The notes under the pieces: generated by a model
The model's input: the letters and a program-made list of their open reading frames with translations, nothing else
The model's database searches: none
Told to the model about the DNA's origin: nothing
Shown here: positions 41,317 through 49,083 of the stretch, one piece after another
How positions within the stretch are numbered: position 1 is the first letter of the stretch
Layout: the number at the start of each line of letters is the position of its first letter
Translations under genes and position numbers: made by a program
NCBI GenBank assembly: GCA_009996515.1
Contig: JAACZV010000015.1
Coordinates: forward strand, 1 to 64,000
Direction of reading: 5' to 3'
DNA length: 64,000 nt
From: Comamonadaceae bacterium
GTDB lineage: Bacteria; Pseudomonadota; Gammaproteobacteria; Burkholderiales; Burkholderiaceae_C

Positions 41317-41891
41317 GGCGCGGCGCCGCCGTCCAGCGTGGCGTGGTGGGCGTTCAGCAGGCGCTCGTAATGGCCGCCGGCCATCAGCAGCAGGTCGCAG
41401 TACTCGCGCGCCGCGCCATGGCCGCCGGCCGCGCGGGTGACGTGGTGGGCGATGGCCAGCACCTCGGCATGGGCGCCGGGCGGCGCGCAGGCGAAGCCGG
41501 CGCGCGTCATGAGCGGCAGGTCGGGCCAGTCGTCGCCCATGACGGCGACCTCGCCCCAGCTTGCGCCCAGCCGGGCCAGCAGCGGCTCGGCGGCGGCCAG
41601 CTTGTCGCCGACGCCGTAGACGGCGTGGGCCAGGCCCAGGTCGGCGACGCGGCGGCGCACGGCCGGGCTGTCGCGGCCGGTGATGACCACCGGCGTGATG
41701 CCCGCCTGCTGCAGCGACTTCAGGCCATGGCCGTCCAGCGTGCTGAAGGCCTTGAAGGCCTCGCCGCTCTCGCCGATGTAGATGCGGCCGTCGGTGAGCA
41801 CGCCGTCGACGTCGAAGATGGCGAGCTTGATGGCCAGGCCGCTGCCCTGCGCCTTGACCAGCAGCTCGGGCGGAAAACTCAGTGCCGCCAT
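41313..41891 (-). CDS. kdsC: 3-deoxy-D-manno-octulosonate 8-phosphate phosphatase
   Basis: 192 residues of the HAD-C0 type. Motif I is AIFDVDGVLTDGRIYI (nucleophile Asp), motif II is PVVITGRDSPAVRRR, and motif III/IV is VAVMGDDWPDLPLM. It dephosphorylates KDO-8-phosphate in inner-core lipopolysaccharide synthesis. Sandwiched between kdsD and lptC with overlapping ends (TGATG and ATGA). Confidence 0.95.
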   Translation of the reverse strand: MAALSFPPELLVKAQGSGLAIKLAIFDVDGVLTDGRIYIGESGEAFKAFSTLDGHGLKSLQQAGITPVVITGRDSPAVRRRVADLGLAHAVYGVGDKLAAAEPLLARLGASWGEVAVMGDDWPDLPLMTRAGFACAPPGAHAEVLAIAHHVTRAAGGHGAAREYCDLLLMAGGHYERLLNAHHATLDGGAAP

Positions 41892-42877
41892 CAGATCACC
41901 TTGGCCCGCATCAGGTCGTTGATGCTGATGGCGCCCAGCAGGTGCTGCTGCGCATCGACGACCAGCACGACGGTGATGCGCGCGGCTTCCATCAGGTCGG
42001 CGGCGTCCACCGCCAGCGCGTCGGCGCCGACCGTGCGCGGCCGGGGGTGGGCCACCTCGATGGCGGTCAGCGCGCGCAGGTCGCGGCCCTGCTCGACGAG
42101 GCGGCGCAGGTCGCCGTCGGTGAAGATGCCCTGCACACGGTCCTGGTCGTCGACGATCACGGCCATGCCCAGCGCCTTGGCGCTCATCTCGCGCATCAGC
42201 TCGGTGAAGGGCGTGTCGGCGGCCACGCGCGGCAGCGCCTCGCCGCTGCGCATCAGGTCGCGCACATGGGTCAGCAGCTTGCGGCCCAGCGCCCCTCCGG
42301 GGTGGGAGCGGGCGAAGTCCTCGGCCTTGAAGCCGCGCGCGTCCAGCAGCGCCACGGCCAGCGCATCGCCCAGCGCCATCTGGGCCGTGGTGCTGGCGGT
42401 GGGGGCGAGCTGCAGCGGGCAGGCCTCCTCGGCGACGGCGCTGTCCAGCACGATGTCGGCATGGGCGGCCAGGCTGGACTCGGCCCGGCCGGTCATCGCG
42501 ATGACCGGCACGCCCAGGCGCTTGAGCACCGGCAGGATGGCGTTGAGCTCGTCGCTTTCGCCGGAATTGGACAGGGCCAGCACGACGTCGCCGCCAGTGA
42601 CCATGCCCAGGTCGCCATGGGCCGCCTCGGCGGGATGCACGAACAGCGCCGGCGTGCCGGTGGAGGCCAGCGTGGCGGCGATCTTGCGGCCCACATGGCC
42701 GCTCTTGCCCATGCCCATGACGGCAACACGGCCGCGGCAGGCCAGCACGGCCTGCACGGCGCTGACGAAGGCGTCGCCCAGGCGCGGTGCCAGCTCGGCG
42801 AGGGCGCGGGCCTCGACCTCAAGCGCCTGGCGGCCGATGAGGATGGCGCGCTCGGCGGCAAAGACGGGTGAACTCAT
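41891..42877 (-). CDS. kdsD: Arabinose-5-phosphate isomerase
   Basis: 328 residues. A SIS domain (about 40-190: GRVAVMGMGKSGHVGRKIAA, FVHPAEAAHGDLGMV, ALSNSGESDEL) is followed by two CBS domains (about 215-328). It converts ribulose-5-phosphate to arabinose-5-phosphate, the first step of KDO synthesis. First gene of the kdsD-kdsC-lptC operon. Divergent from the PAP2 gene. Confidence 0.95.
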   Translation of the reverse strand: MSSPVFAAERAILIGRQALEVEARALAELAPRLGDAFVSAVQAVLACRGRVAVMGMGKSGHVGRKIAATLASTGTPALFVHPAEAAHGDLGMVTGGDVVLALSNSGESDELNAILPVLKRLGVPVIAMTGRAESSLAAHADIVLDSAVAEEACPLQLAPTASTTAQMALGDALAVALLDARGFKAEDFARSHPGGALGRKLLTHVRDLMRSGEALPRVAADTPFTELMREMSAKALGMAVIVDDQDRVQGIFTDGDLRRLVEQGRDLRALTAIEVAHPRPRTVGADALAVDAADLMEAARITVVLVVDAQQHLLGAISINDLMRAKVI

Positions 42878-42938
42878 GCGGCCAGTGTAGACAAAGGCCT
42901 GCGGGCATCGCCGGGCCCGAGCGCCGCCGCATCGGGGC

Positions 42939-42952
42939 GATTACGGGTAATC
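42939..42952. promoter_or_regulatory. Short palindrome GATTACGGGTAATC between divergent kdsD and PAP2 genes
   Basis: Arms GATTAC and GTAATC are perfect complements around a central GG. The site lies midway between the two divergent starts (42877 and 43006), a position suited to a shared operator. No protein partner is suggested by the sequence. Confidence 0.3.
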
Positions 42953-43005
42953 ACGGGCCAGCCAGTTGCAAGCATTCGGGCCGCCAGCTCCCGACAATCC
43001 CGACC

Positions 43006-43713
43006 ATGCAGACCCACCTGCCCTCCGTCCCCTTGCGCGCCTCCCGCCTGCCTGCCGGCCTGTGGGGCCTGCTGCTGGCGCTGGGCGCCCTGCTGGCCTG
43101 GGATGCCAGCGGCCTGGACCTCTGGGCCATGCACCATGTCGGCGACGCGACCGGCTTTGCCTGGCGTGAGCACTGGCTGACGACGCAGCTGGTCCACCAG
43201 GGCGGCCGCCTGCTGTCCTGGGCCGCGATCGCCTTCATCCTGCTCGCAAATCTGCGGCCCCGGCAGCTGCTGCCCGAGCTGACCCGCAGCGAGCGTCTGG
43301 GCTGGCTGCTGACCACGCTGCTGTGCCTGGCCGTGGTGTCGCTGATCAAGCGCGCCAGCCTGACCAGCTGCCCCTGGGACCTGGCCGAGTTCGGCGGCAC
43401 GGCCCACTACATCTCGCACTGGGCCTTCGGCCTGCGCGACGGTGGCGGCGGGCGCTGCTTCCCGTCCGGCCATGCCAGCGCGGCCTTCGCCTTCCTGGGC
43501 GGCGCCTGGGTGCTGGCCCGCGCCTATCCGCGCCTGGCCCAGGCCTGGCTGGCCGGCGTCATCGTCCTGGGCGTGGTCTTCGGCACCGGCCAGATGCTGC
43601 GCGGCGCCCACTATCCCAGCCACACCATGTGGACGGCCTGGATCTGCTGGGCGATCACGTTCGCCGTGGTCCAGATCCAGCCCCGGATACGGAGTCGACG
43701 CGCCGTCGCCTGA
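43006..43713 (+). CDS. PAP2-family membrane phosphatase
   Basis: 235 residues with about five membrane segments. The acid-phosphatase motifs are spread as in the family: KRASLTSCPWDL, then CFPSGHASAAFAFLGG, then LRGAHYPSHTMWTAW with the catalytic His. Family members dephosphorylate lipid phosphates such as undecaprenyl pyrophosphate, lipid A or phosphatidic acid in the inner membrane. The first motif is less typical (no clear KxxxxxxRP). Divergent from the kdsD operon, a fitting context for lipid A or carrier-lipid work, but that is an inference. Confidence 0.88.
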   Translation: MQTHLPSVPLRASRLPAGLWGLLLALGALLAWDASGLDLWAMHHVGDATGFAWREHWLTTQLVHQGGRLLSWAAIAFILLANLRPRQLLPELTRSERLGWLLTTLLCLAVVSLIKRASLTSCPWDLAEFGGTAHYISHWAFGLRDGGGGRCFPSGHASAAFAFLGGAWVLARAYPRLAQAWLAGVIVLGVVFGTGQMLRGAHYPSHTMWTAWICWAITFAVVQIQPRIRSRRAVA

Positions 43714-43818
43714 GCGGCCGCGCGGGCCGGTGACGGCCGCAAAGGGTTTCCACAGAGACGGGGGGCGGGCCGTCGGCCTAGACTGGCCCGGCACATCGCA
43801 CCACGGACGGGAGACACC

Positions 43819-45597
43819 GTGCAGCGGACCGACATCTCCGACCCGGCCTATTTCCACAAGGTCGTCGATTGCCAGTGGGCCTGCCCGGCGCACACGCCGG
43901 TGCCCGAGTACATCCGCCTCATCGCGCAGGGGCGGCATGACGAGGCCTACTGGGTCAACTGGGTCAGCAATGTGTTTCCCGGCGTGCTGGGCCGCACCTG
44001 CGACCGGCCCTGCGAACCGGCCTGCCGGCGCGGCCGGGTGGAGGAGAAACAGGCCGCCAAGCCCGAGCCCGTCGCGATCTGCCGCCTGAAGCGCGTCGCC
44101 GCCGACCACAAGACCGACGAGTTCCGCGCGCTGCTGCCTCAGCCCGCGGCCCGCAACGGCAAGCGGGTGGCCTGCGTGGGCGCGGGGCCGGCCTCGCTGG
44201 CGGTGGCACGCGACCTGGCGCTGGAGGGCTATGCCGTCACCGTCTTCGACGGCGAGCAGCGGCCCGGCGGCTTCATCCGCACGCAGATCCCGCGCTTCCG
44301 GCTGCCCGAGCGCGTCATCGACGAGGAATGCGGCTACATCCTGGGCCTGGGCGTCGACTGGCGCGCCGGTCAGCGGGTGGGCTCGATGAAGGCGCTGCTG
44401 GCCCAGGGCTGGGACGCCGTCTTCGTCGGCTGCGGCGCACCGCGCGGGCGCGACCTGGCGCTGCCGGGGCGCCAGGAGGCGGCGGCGCACATCCACATCG
44501 GCATCGCCTGGCTGTCCAGCGTCAGCTTCGGCCATGTGACGGCCGTGCAGCCGCGCGTCATCGTGCTGGGCGGCGGCAACACGGCCATGGACTGCTGCCG
44601 CTCGGCGCGGCGGCTGGGAGCCTCGTCGGTCACGGTGGCCGTGCGCAGCGGCTATGCGCAGATGAAGGCCTCGCCCTGGGAGAAGGAGGACGCCGAGCAC
44701 GAGGGCATTCCCATCCTGGACTTCCATGTGCCGCTGGCCTTCGAGCAGGTGGACGGCCGGCTGACCGGCATGCGCTTCCGCAAGGCGCAGACCGGCGAGG
44801 AGATCGTCATCCCCTGCGACGAGGTGCTGATCGCCGTGGGCCAGGAGAACGCCTTCCCGTGGATAGAGCGCGATGCGGGCATCGCTTTCGGCGAGAACGG
44901 CCTGCCGGTGCTGGACGCGCGCAGCTTCCAGTCCACGCTGCCGCATGTCTTCTTCGGTGGCGATGCGGCCTTCGGGCCCAAGAACATCATCACGGCCGTG
45001 GCCCACGGCCACGAGGCGGCCGTCTCCATCGACCGGCTGCTGCATGGCGAGGATGTGCGCCAACGCCCGCCGCCGCATGTGAACCTGGTGTCCCAGAAGA
45101 TGGGCATCCACGAGTGGAGCTACGACAACGCCATCACGCTGGATGCGCGCAGCAAGGTGCCCTGGGCCGCGGCCGCAGAAGCGCTGGCCAGCATCAAGGT
45201 GGAGGTGGAGCTGGGCTTCGACGCCCGGACGGCGCTGAAGGAGGCGCAGCGCTGCCTGAACTGCGACGTGCAGACGGTGTTCGCGCCCAAGCTCTGCATC
45301 GAGTGCGACGCCTGCGTGGACATCTGCCCGATGGACTGCATCACCTTCACCGCGGACGGGCCCGACCTGCGCGAGCGGCTGAAGGCGCCGGCCCTCAACC
45401 TGATGCAGGACATCTACGTCGAAGACGGCCTGAAGACCGGTCGCGTGATGGCCAAGGACGAGGATGTCTGCCTGCACTGCGGCCTGTGCGCCGAGCGCTG
45501 CCCGACCGGGGCCTGGGACATGCAGAAGTTCCTGCTCGTCACCGCCAAGGCGGGTGCGGCGTGCCGGGACCGTGCCGCGCGCAAGGAGGCTGCATGA
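43819..45597 (+). CDS. GltD-like FAD/NAD(P) oxidoreductase with ferredoxin domain, electron module of the 2-oxoacid oxidoreductase
   Basis: 592 residues from a GTG. The N-terminal Fe-S domain (about 10-90: CQWACPAHTPVPEYI, GRTCDRPCEPACRRG) is as in glutamate-synthase small subunits. The FAD site is VACVGAGPASLAVARDLA and the NAD(P) site is VIVLGGGNTAMDCCRSA. The C-terminal ferredoxin part has two 4Fe-4S clusters (CIECDACVDICPMDC and CLHCGLCAERCPTG). It probably passes electrons between ferredoxin and NAD(P). The stop overlaps the alpha-subunit ATG (ATGA), so all three genes are coupled. Confidence 0.88.
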   Translation: MQRTDISDPAYFHKVVDCQWACPAHTPVPEYIRLIAQGRHDEAYWVNWVSNVFPGVLGRTCDRPCEPACRRGRVEEKQAAKPEPVAICRLKRVAADHKTDEFRALLPQPAARNGKRVACVGAGPASLAVARDLALEGYAVTVFDGEQRPGGFIRTQIPRFRLPERVIDEECGYILGLGVDWRAGQRVGSMKALLAQGWDAVFVGCGAPRGRDLALPGRQEAAAHIHIGIAWLSSVSFGHVTAVQPRVIVLGGGNTAMDCCRSARRLGASSVTVAVRSGYAQMKASPWEKEDAEHEGIPILDFHVPLAFEQVDGRLTGMRFRKAQTGEEIVIPCDEVLIAVGQENAFPWIERDAGIAFGENGLPVLDARSFQSTLPHVFFGGDAAFGPKNIITAVAHGHEAAVSIDRLLHGEDVRQRPPPHVNLVSQKMGIHEWSYDNAITLDARSKVPWAAAAEALASIKVEVELGFDARTALKEAQRCLNCDVQTVFAPKLCIECDACVDICPMDCITFTADGPDLRERLKAPALNLMQDIYVEDGLKTGRVMAKDEDVCLHCGLCAERCPTGAWDMQKFLLVTAKAGAACRDRAARKEAA

Positions 45598-47429
45598 GTC
45601 GCATCGAAGCCGTCAACGACTTCGTCGTCAAGTTCGCCAACGTGAACGGCTCCGGCTCGGCCTCGGCCAACGAGTTGTTCGCCCGCGCCATCCTGCGCAT
45701 GGGCGTGCCGGTCAGCCCGCGCAACATCTTCCCCAGCAACATCCAGGGCCTGCCGACCTGGTACGAGGTGCGTGTCTGCGAGGCCGGCTGGCTGGGCCGG
45801 CGCGGCGGCGTGGACCTGATGGTGGCGATGAACCCGCAGACCTGGGACCAGGACGTCGCCGAGATCCAGCCCGGCGGCTACCTGTTCTACGACTCCACCA
45901 AGCCCATGCCGGCCAGCGCCTTCCGGCCCGACATCCACGTCATCGGCATGCCGGCCACGGCCATCTGCAACGCCACCTACGACGTGCCGCGCGAGCGCAC
46001 GCTGTTCAAGAACATCCTCGTGCTGGGGGCCCTGAGCGAGTTGATGGGCATTGACGCCGCCGTCATCGAGAAGCTGTTCGCCGAGCAGTACAGGGGCAAG
46101 GAGCGGCTGCTGGACTCCAACGTGCGCGCACTGCACGCGGGCCGCGAGTTCGCGCGCGACCATCTTTCCATCCAGCCCTTCGGCCTGAAGGTGAGGCGTG
46201 CCGACGCGGTGGGCGAGCGCATCTTCCTGGAGGGCAACGCAGCCACGGCGCTGGGCTGCGTCTACGGCGGCGCCACCGTCTGCGCCTGGTACCCGATCAC
46301 GCCGTCGTCCTCCGTCGCCGAGGCCTTCGAGAAGTACTGCACCAAGTTCCGCACCGACCCCGGCACCGGCGAGAAGCGCTATGCCATCGTGCAGGCCGAG
46401 GACGAGATCGCCTCCATCGGCATCATCACCGGCGCGGGCTGGAACGGCGCGCGCGCGTTCACGGCCACGTCCGGCCCCGGCGTGTCGCTGATGACGGAGT
46501 TCCTGGGCCTGGCCTATTTCGCCGAGATCCCCTTCGTCGTCATCGACGTGCAGCGCGGCGGCCCCAGCACCGGCATGCCCACGCGCACCCAGCAGGCCGA
46601 CCTGCTGAGCAGCGCCTATGCCTCGCACGGCGACACCCAGCATGTGCTGCTGCTGCCCGAGGACCCGCGCGAATGCTTCGAGTTCGCCGCGACGGCCTTG
46701 GACCTGGCCGAGCGCCTGCAGACGCCGGTGTTCCTGATGAGCGACCTCGACATCGGCATGAACCAGCGCCTGTGTGCGCCGCTGGCCTGGGACGACGAGC
46801 ACCGCTACGACCGCGGCAAGGTCATGACGGCCGAGCAGCTGGAGGCCGGCGCCGAGTTCGCCCGCTACAAGGACGTGGACGGCGACGGCATCCCCTGGCG
46901 CACCCTGCCCGGCACCCACCCGAGCCGTGGCGCCTACTTCACGCGCGGCACGACGCGCAACGAACAGGCCGTCTACTCGGAGCGCGGCGACGACTACGTG
47001 CGCAACGTCGAACGCCTGCGCGCCAAGTTCGCCACCGCGGCGCTGCTGGCCCCGCAGCCGCTGCTGCGCGCCGCCGCGCAGAAGACCCGCGTCGCCGTCC
47101 TCTACTTCGGCTCCACCGCGCCGGCCATGGACGAGGCGCTGGCCGCGCTGGCCGAGGCCGGCATCCACATCGACGCGATGCGCTTGCGCGCCTACCCCTT
47201 CCCGCCCGGCGTCGCCGAGTTCATCGCCGCCCACGACACGGTCTTCGTCGTCGAGCAGAACCGCGACGGCCAGATGCGCCGCCTGCTGGTCAACGAGCTG
47301 GAGGTGGCGCCGCGCCAGCTGACGCCGGTGCTGCACTACGACGGCACGCCCATCACGGCCCGCTTCATCACCGACGCGATCACGCGCCACGTCCATGCGC
47401 TGGCCACGGCGCCCAGGAGCGCCGCATGA
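45594..47429 (+). CDS. 2-oxoacid:acceptor oxidoreductase, fused gamma-alpha subunit
   Basis: 611 residues. The gamma domain comes first (about 10-190: GSGSASANELFARAILRMG, VVDLM-type region), then the pyrimidine-binding alpha domain (about 205-470: CAWYPITPSSSVAEAFE, QAEDEIASIGIITGAGWNGARAF, TSGPGVSLMTEFLGLAYFAEI), ending in a domain II-like part. This KorA-type arrangement oxidatively decarboxylates 2-oxoglutarate, pyruvate or branched-chain oxoacids to acyl-CoA. Which substrate is used cannot be told. Start and stop both overlap the neighbouring genes by 4 nt. Confidence 0.9.
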   Translation: MSRIEAVNDFVVKFANVNGSGSASANELFARAILRMGVPVSPRNIFPSNIQGLPTWYEVRVCEAGWLGRRGGVDLMVAMNPQTWDQDVAEIQPGGYLFYDSTKPMPASAFRPDIHVIGMPATAICNATYDVPRERTLFKNILVLGALSELMGIDAAVIEKLFAEQYRGKERLLDSNVRALHAGREFARDHLSIQPFGLKVRRADAVGERIFLEGNAATALGCVYGGATVCAWYPITPSSSVAEAFEKYCTKFRTDPGTGEKRYAIVQAEDEIASIGIITGAGWNGARAFTATSGPGVSLMTEFLGLAYFAEIPFVVIDVQRGGPSTGMPTRTQQADLLSSAYASHGDTQHVLLLPEDPRECFEFAATALDLAERLQTPVFLMSDLDIGMNQRLCAPLAWDDEHRYDRGKVMTAEQLEAGAEFARYKDVDGDGIPWRTLPGTHPSRGAYFTRGTTRNEQAVYSERGDDYVRNVERLRAKFATAALLAPQPLLRAAAQKTRVAVLYFGSTAPAMDEALAALAEAGIHIDAMRLRAYPFPPGVAEFIAAHDTVFVVEQNRDGQMRRLLVNELEVAPRQLTPVLHYDGTPITARFITDAITRHVHALATAPRSAA

Positions 47430-48478
47430 CCTATCTGGCGAAACCCAAGCTGCACCATCCCAGCCTGGCCAGGAACGCGGTGGGCTATACGCGCCGCGAC
47501 TACGAAGGCAAGGTCTCCACGCTGTGCGCCGGCTGCGGCCACGACGCCATCTCCGCCGCCATCGTGCAGGCCTGCTGGCAGCTGGACATCGAGCCGCACC
47601 GCGTCGCCAAGCTCTCCGGCATCGGCTGCTCCAGCAAGACGCCCGACTACTTCCTCGGCGCCAGCCACGGCTTCAACACCGTGCACGGCCGCATGCCCAG
47701 CGTGCTGACCGGCGCCTACCTGGCCAACCGCGATCTGCTCTACCTCGGCATCTCCGGCGACGGCGACTCCGCCTCCATCGGCCTGGGCCAGTTCGCCCAT
47801 GCGATGCGGCGCGGCGTGCGCATGGTCTACCTCGTCGAGAACAACGGCGTCTACGGCCTGACCAAGGGCCAGTTCAGCGCGACGGCCGACCCGGGCTCGG
47901 TGGCCAAGAAGGGCGCGACCAACCACGACGCCGCCATCGACCTGGCCGCGCTGGCGCTGCAGCTGGGCGCGAGCTTCGTCGCGCGCAGCTTCTCGGGCGA
48001 CAAGACCCAGCTGGTGCCCCTCATCGAGGCCGCCATGCGCCACGGCGGCGCCGCCTTCATCGACGTCATCAGCCCCTGCGTGGCGTTCAACAACCACGCC
48101 GGCTCCACGCGCAGCTACGACCATGTGCGCGCCCACAACGAGGCGCTGAACCGCATCGACTTCATCCACCTGGCCGCCGAGCAGGTCGTCGAGGGCTCGC
48201 CCGACGTCATCGCCGTGCCGCAGTCCGACGGCTCCACGCTGCGCTTGCGCAAGGTCGCGGCCGACCACGATCCCACCGACCGCCTGGGCGCGATGAACGC
48301 CCTGCAGCGGCGCGCCGCGGCCGGCGAGATCGCCACCGGCCTGCTCTACGTGGACCCGACGGCCACGGACTGGCATGCGGCCCAGCACACCGCGGCGCAG
48401 CCGCTCAACATGCTGGATGAGGCCGCACTCTGCCCCGGCGCCGCGGCGCTGGCCCAGATCAACGCCGGGCTGAGATGA
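47426..48478 (+). CDS. 2-oxoacid:acceptor oxidoreductase, beta subunit (TPP-binding)
   Basis: 350 residues. The thiamine diphosphate motif is SGDGDSASIGLGQF followed by ENNGVYGLTKGQ (GDG-xx-N type). Three early cluster-ligand Cys residues are in LCAGCGHDAIS and GIGCSSKTPDY, with a fourth in SPCVAFNN, as in KorB proteins. It completes the oxidoreductase with the fused gamma-alpha subunit upstream. The small lipoprotein gene overlaps its stop. Confidence 0.92.
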   Translation: MTYLAKPKLHHPSLARNAVGYTRRDYEGKVSTLCAGCGHDAISAAIVQACWQLDIEPHRVAKLSGIGCSSKTPDYFLGASHGFNTVHGRMPSVLTGAYLANRDLLYLGISGDGDSASIGLGQFAHAMRRGVRMVYLVENNGVYGLTKGQFSATADPGSVAKKGATNHDAAIDLAALALQLGASFVARSFSGDKTQLVPLIEAAMRHGGAAFIDVISPCVAFNNHAGSTRSYDHVRAHNEALNRIDFIHLAAEQVVEGSPDVIAVPQSDGSTLRLRKVAADHDPTDRLGAMNALQRRAAAGEIATGLLYVDPTATDWHAAQHTAAQPLNMLDEAALCPGAAALAQINAGLR

Positions 48479-48981
48479 TCCGGGCCATGCGCCCCACCCA
48501 TCTCAGCCTTCTCGCCATCGCGCTGGCCCTCGCCGCCTGCGCCAGCTCCAGCCAGGACAAGGTCGCCAACGCCGCCACGACGCCGCTGTCCGACCTCAAC
48601 GTCGTGCGCGCCGACATCCCCGACGTGCTCAAGGCCGCGGCCGCCGCGCCCTATGCGCTGCCGGCCGACGCCAGCTGCGCCGGCCTGGCCGCCGGCATCC
48701 GCGCGCTGGACGAGGTACTGGGCCCCGACCTCGACGCGCCGCCCACGGCCGGCAACCCCGGCCTGCTGGAGCGCGGCGAGGATGCCGCCACTGGCGCGCT
48801 GCAGCGCACCGCCGAGGGCGTCATCCCGTTCCGCGGCTGGGTACGCAAGCTCAGCGGCGCCGAGCGCTACGCCCGCCAGGTCAGCGCCGCCATCACGGCC
48901 GGCGGCGTGCGGCGCGGCTTCCTGCGCGGGCTGGCGGCGGCCCGGTCCTGCGCGCCGGCCGGTCCGGCCAAGCCGGCCTAA
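48475..48981 (+). CDS. Hypothetical lipoprotein
   Basis: 168 residues. The lipobox is in LALAACASSS (Cys near 22). Downstream parts are Ala-rich and include VRADIPDVLKAAAAAPYALP, CAGLAAGIRALDEVLGPDLD and GVIPFRGWVRKLSGAERY. No family recognised. The ATG overlaps the stop of the oxidoreductase beta subunit (ATGA), and a second ATG is at 48487. Co-expression with the oxidoreductase operon is likely, but a functional link is not evident. Confidence 0.72.
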   Translation: MIRAMRPTHLSLLAIALALAACASSSQDKVANAATTPLSDLNVVRADIPDVLKAAAAAPYALPADASCAGLAAGIRALDEVLGPDLDAPPTAGNPGLLERGEDAATGALQRTAEGVIPFRGWVRKLSGAERYARQVSAAITAGGVRRGFLRGLAAARSCAPAGPAKPA

Positions 48982-49083
48982 CCGTCAGATTTCACGTCAT
49001 CCGGCGGCCCCGCGGAACGGCCGACCCGCCCCTGCCACGGCGGGCTGCTACGCTGCGCTCCCCCAAGAAGACCCCGAGCGCCG

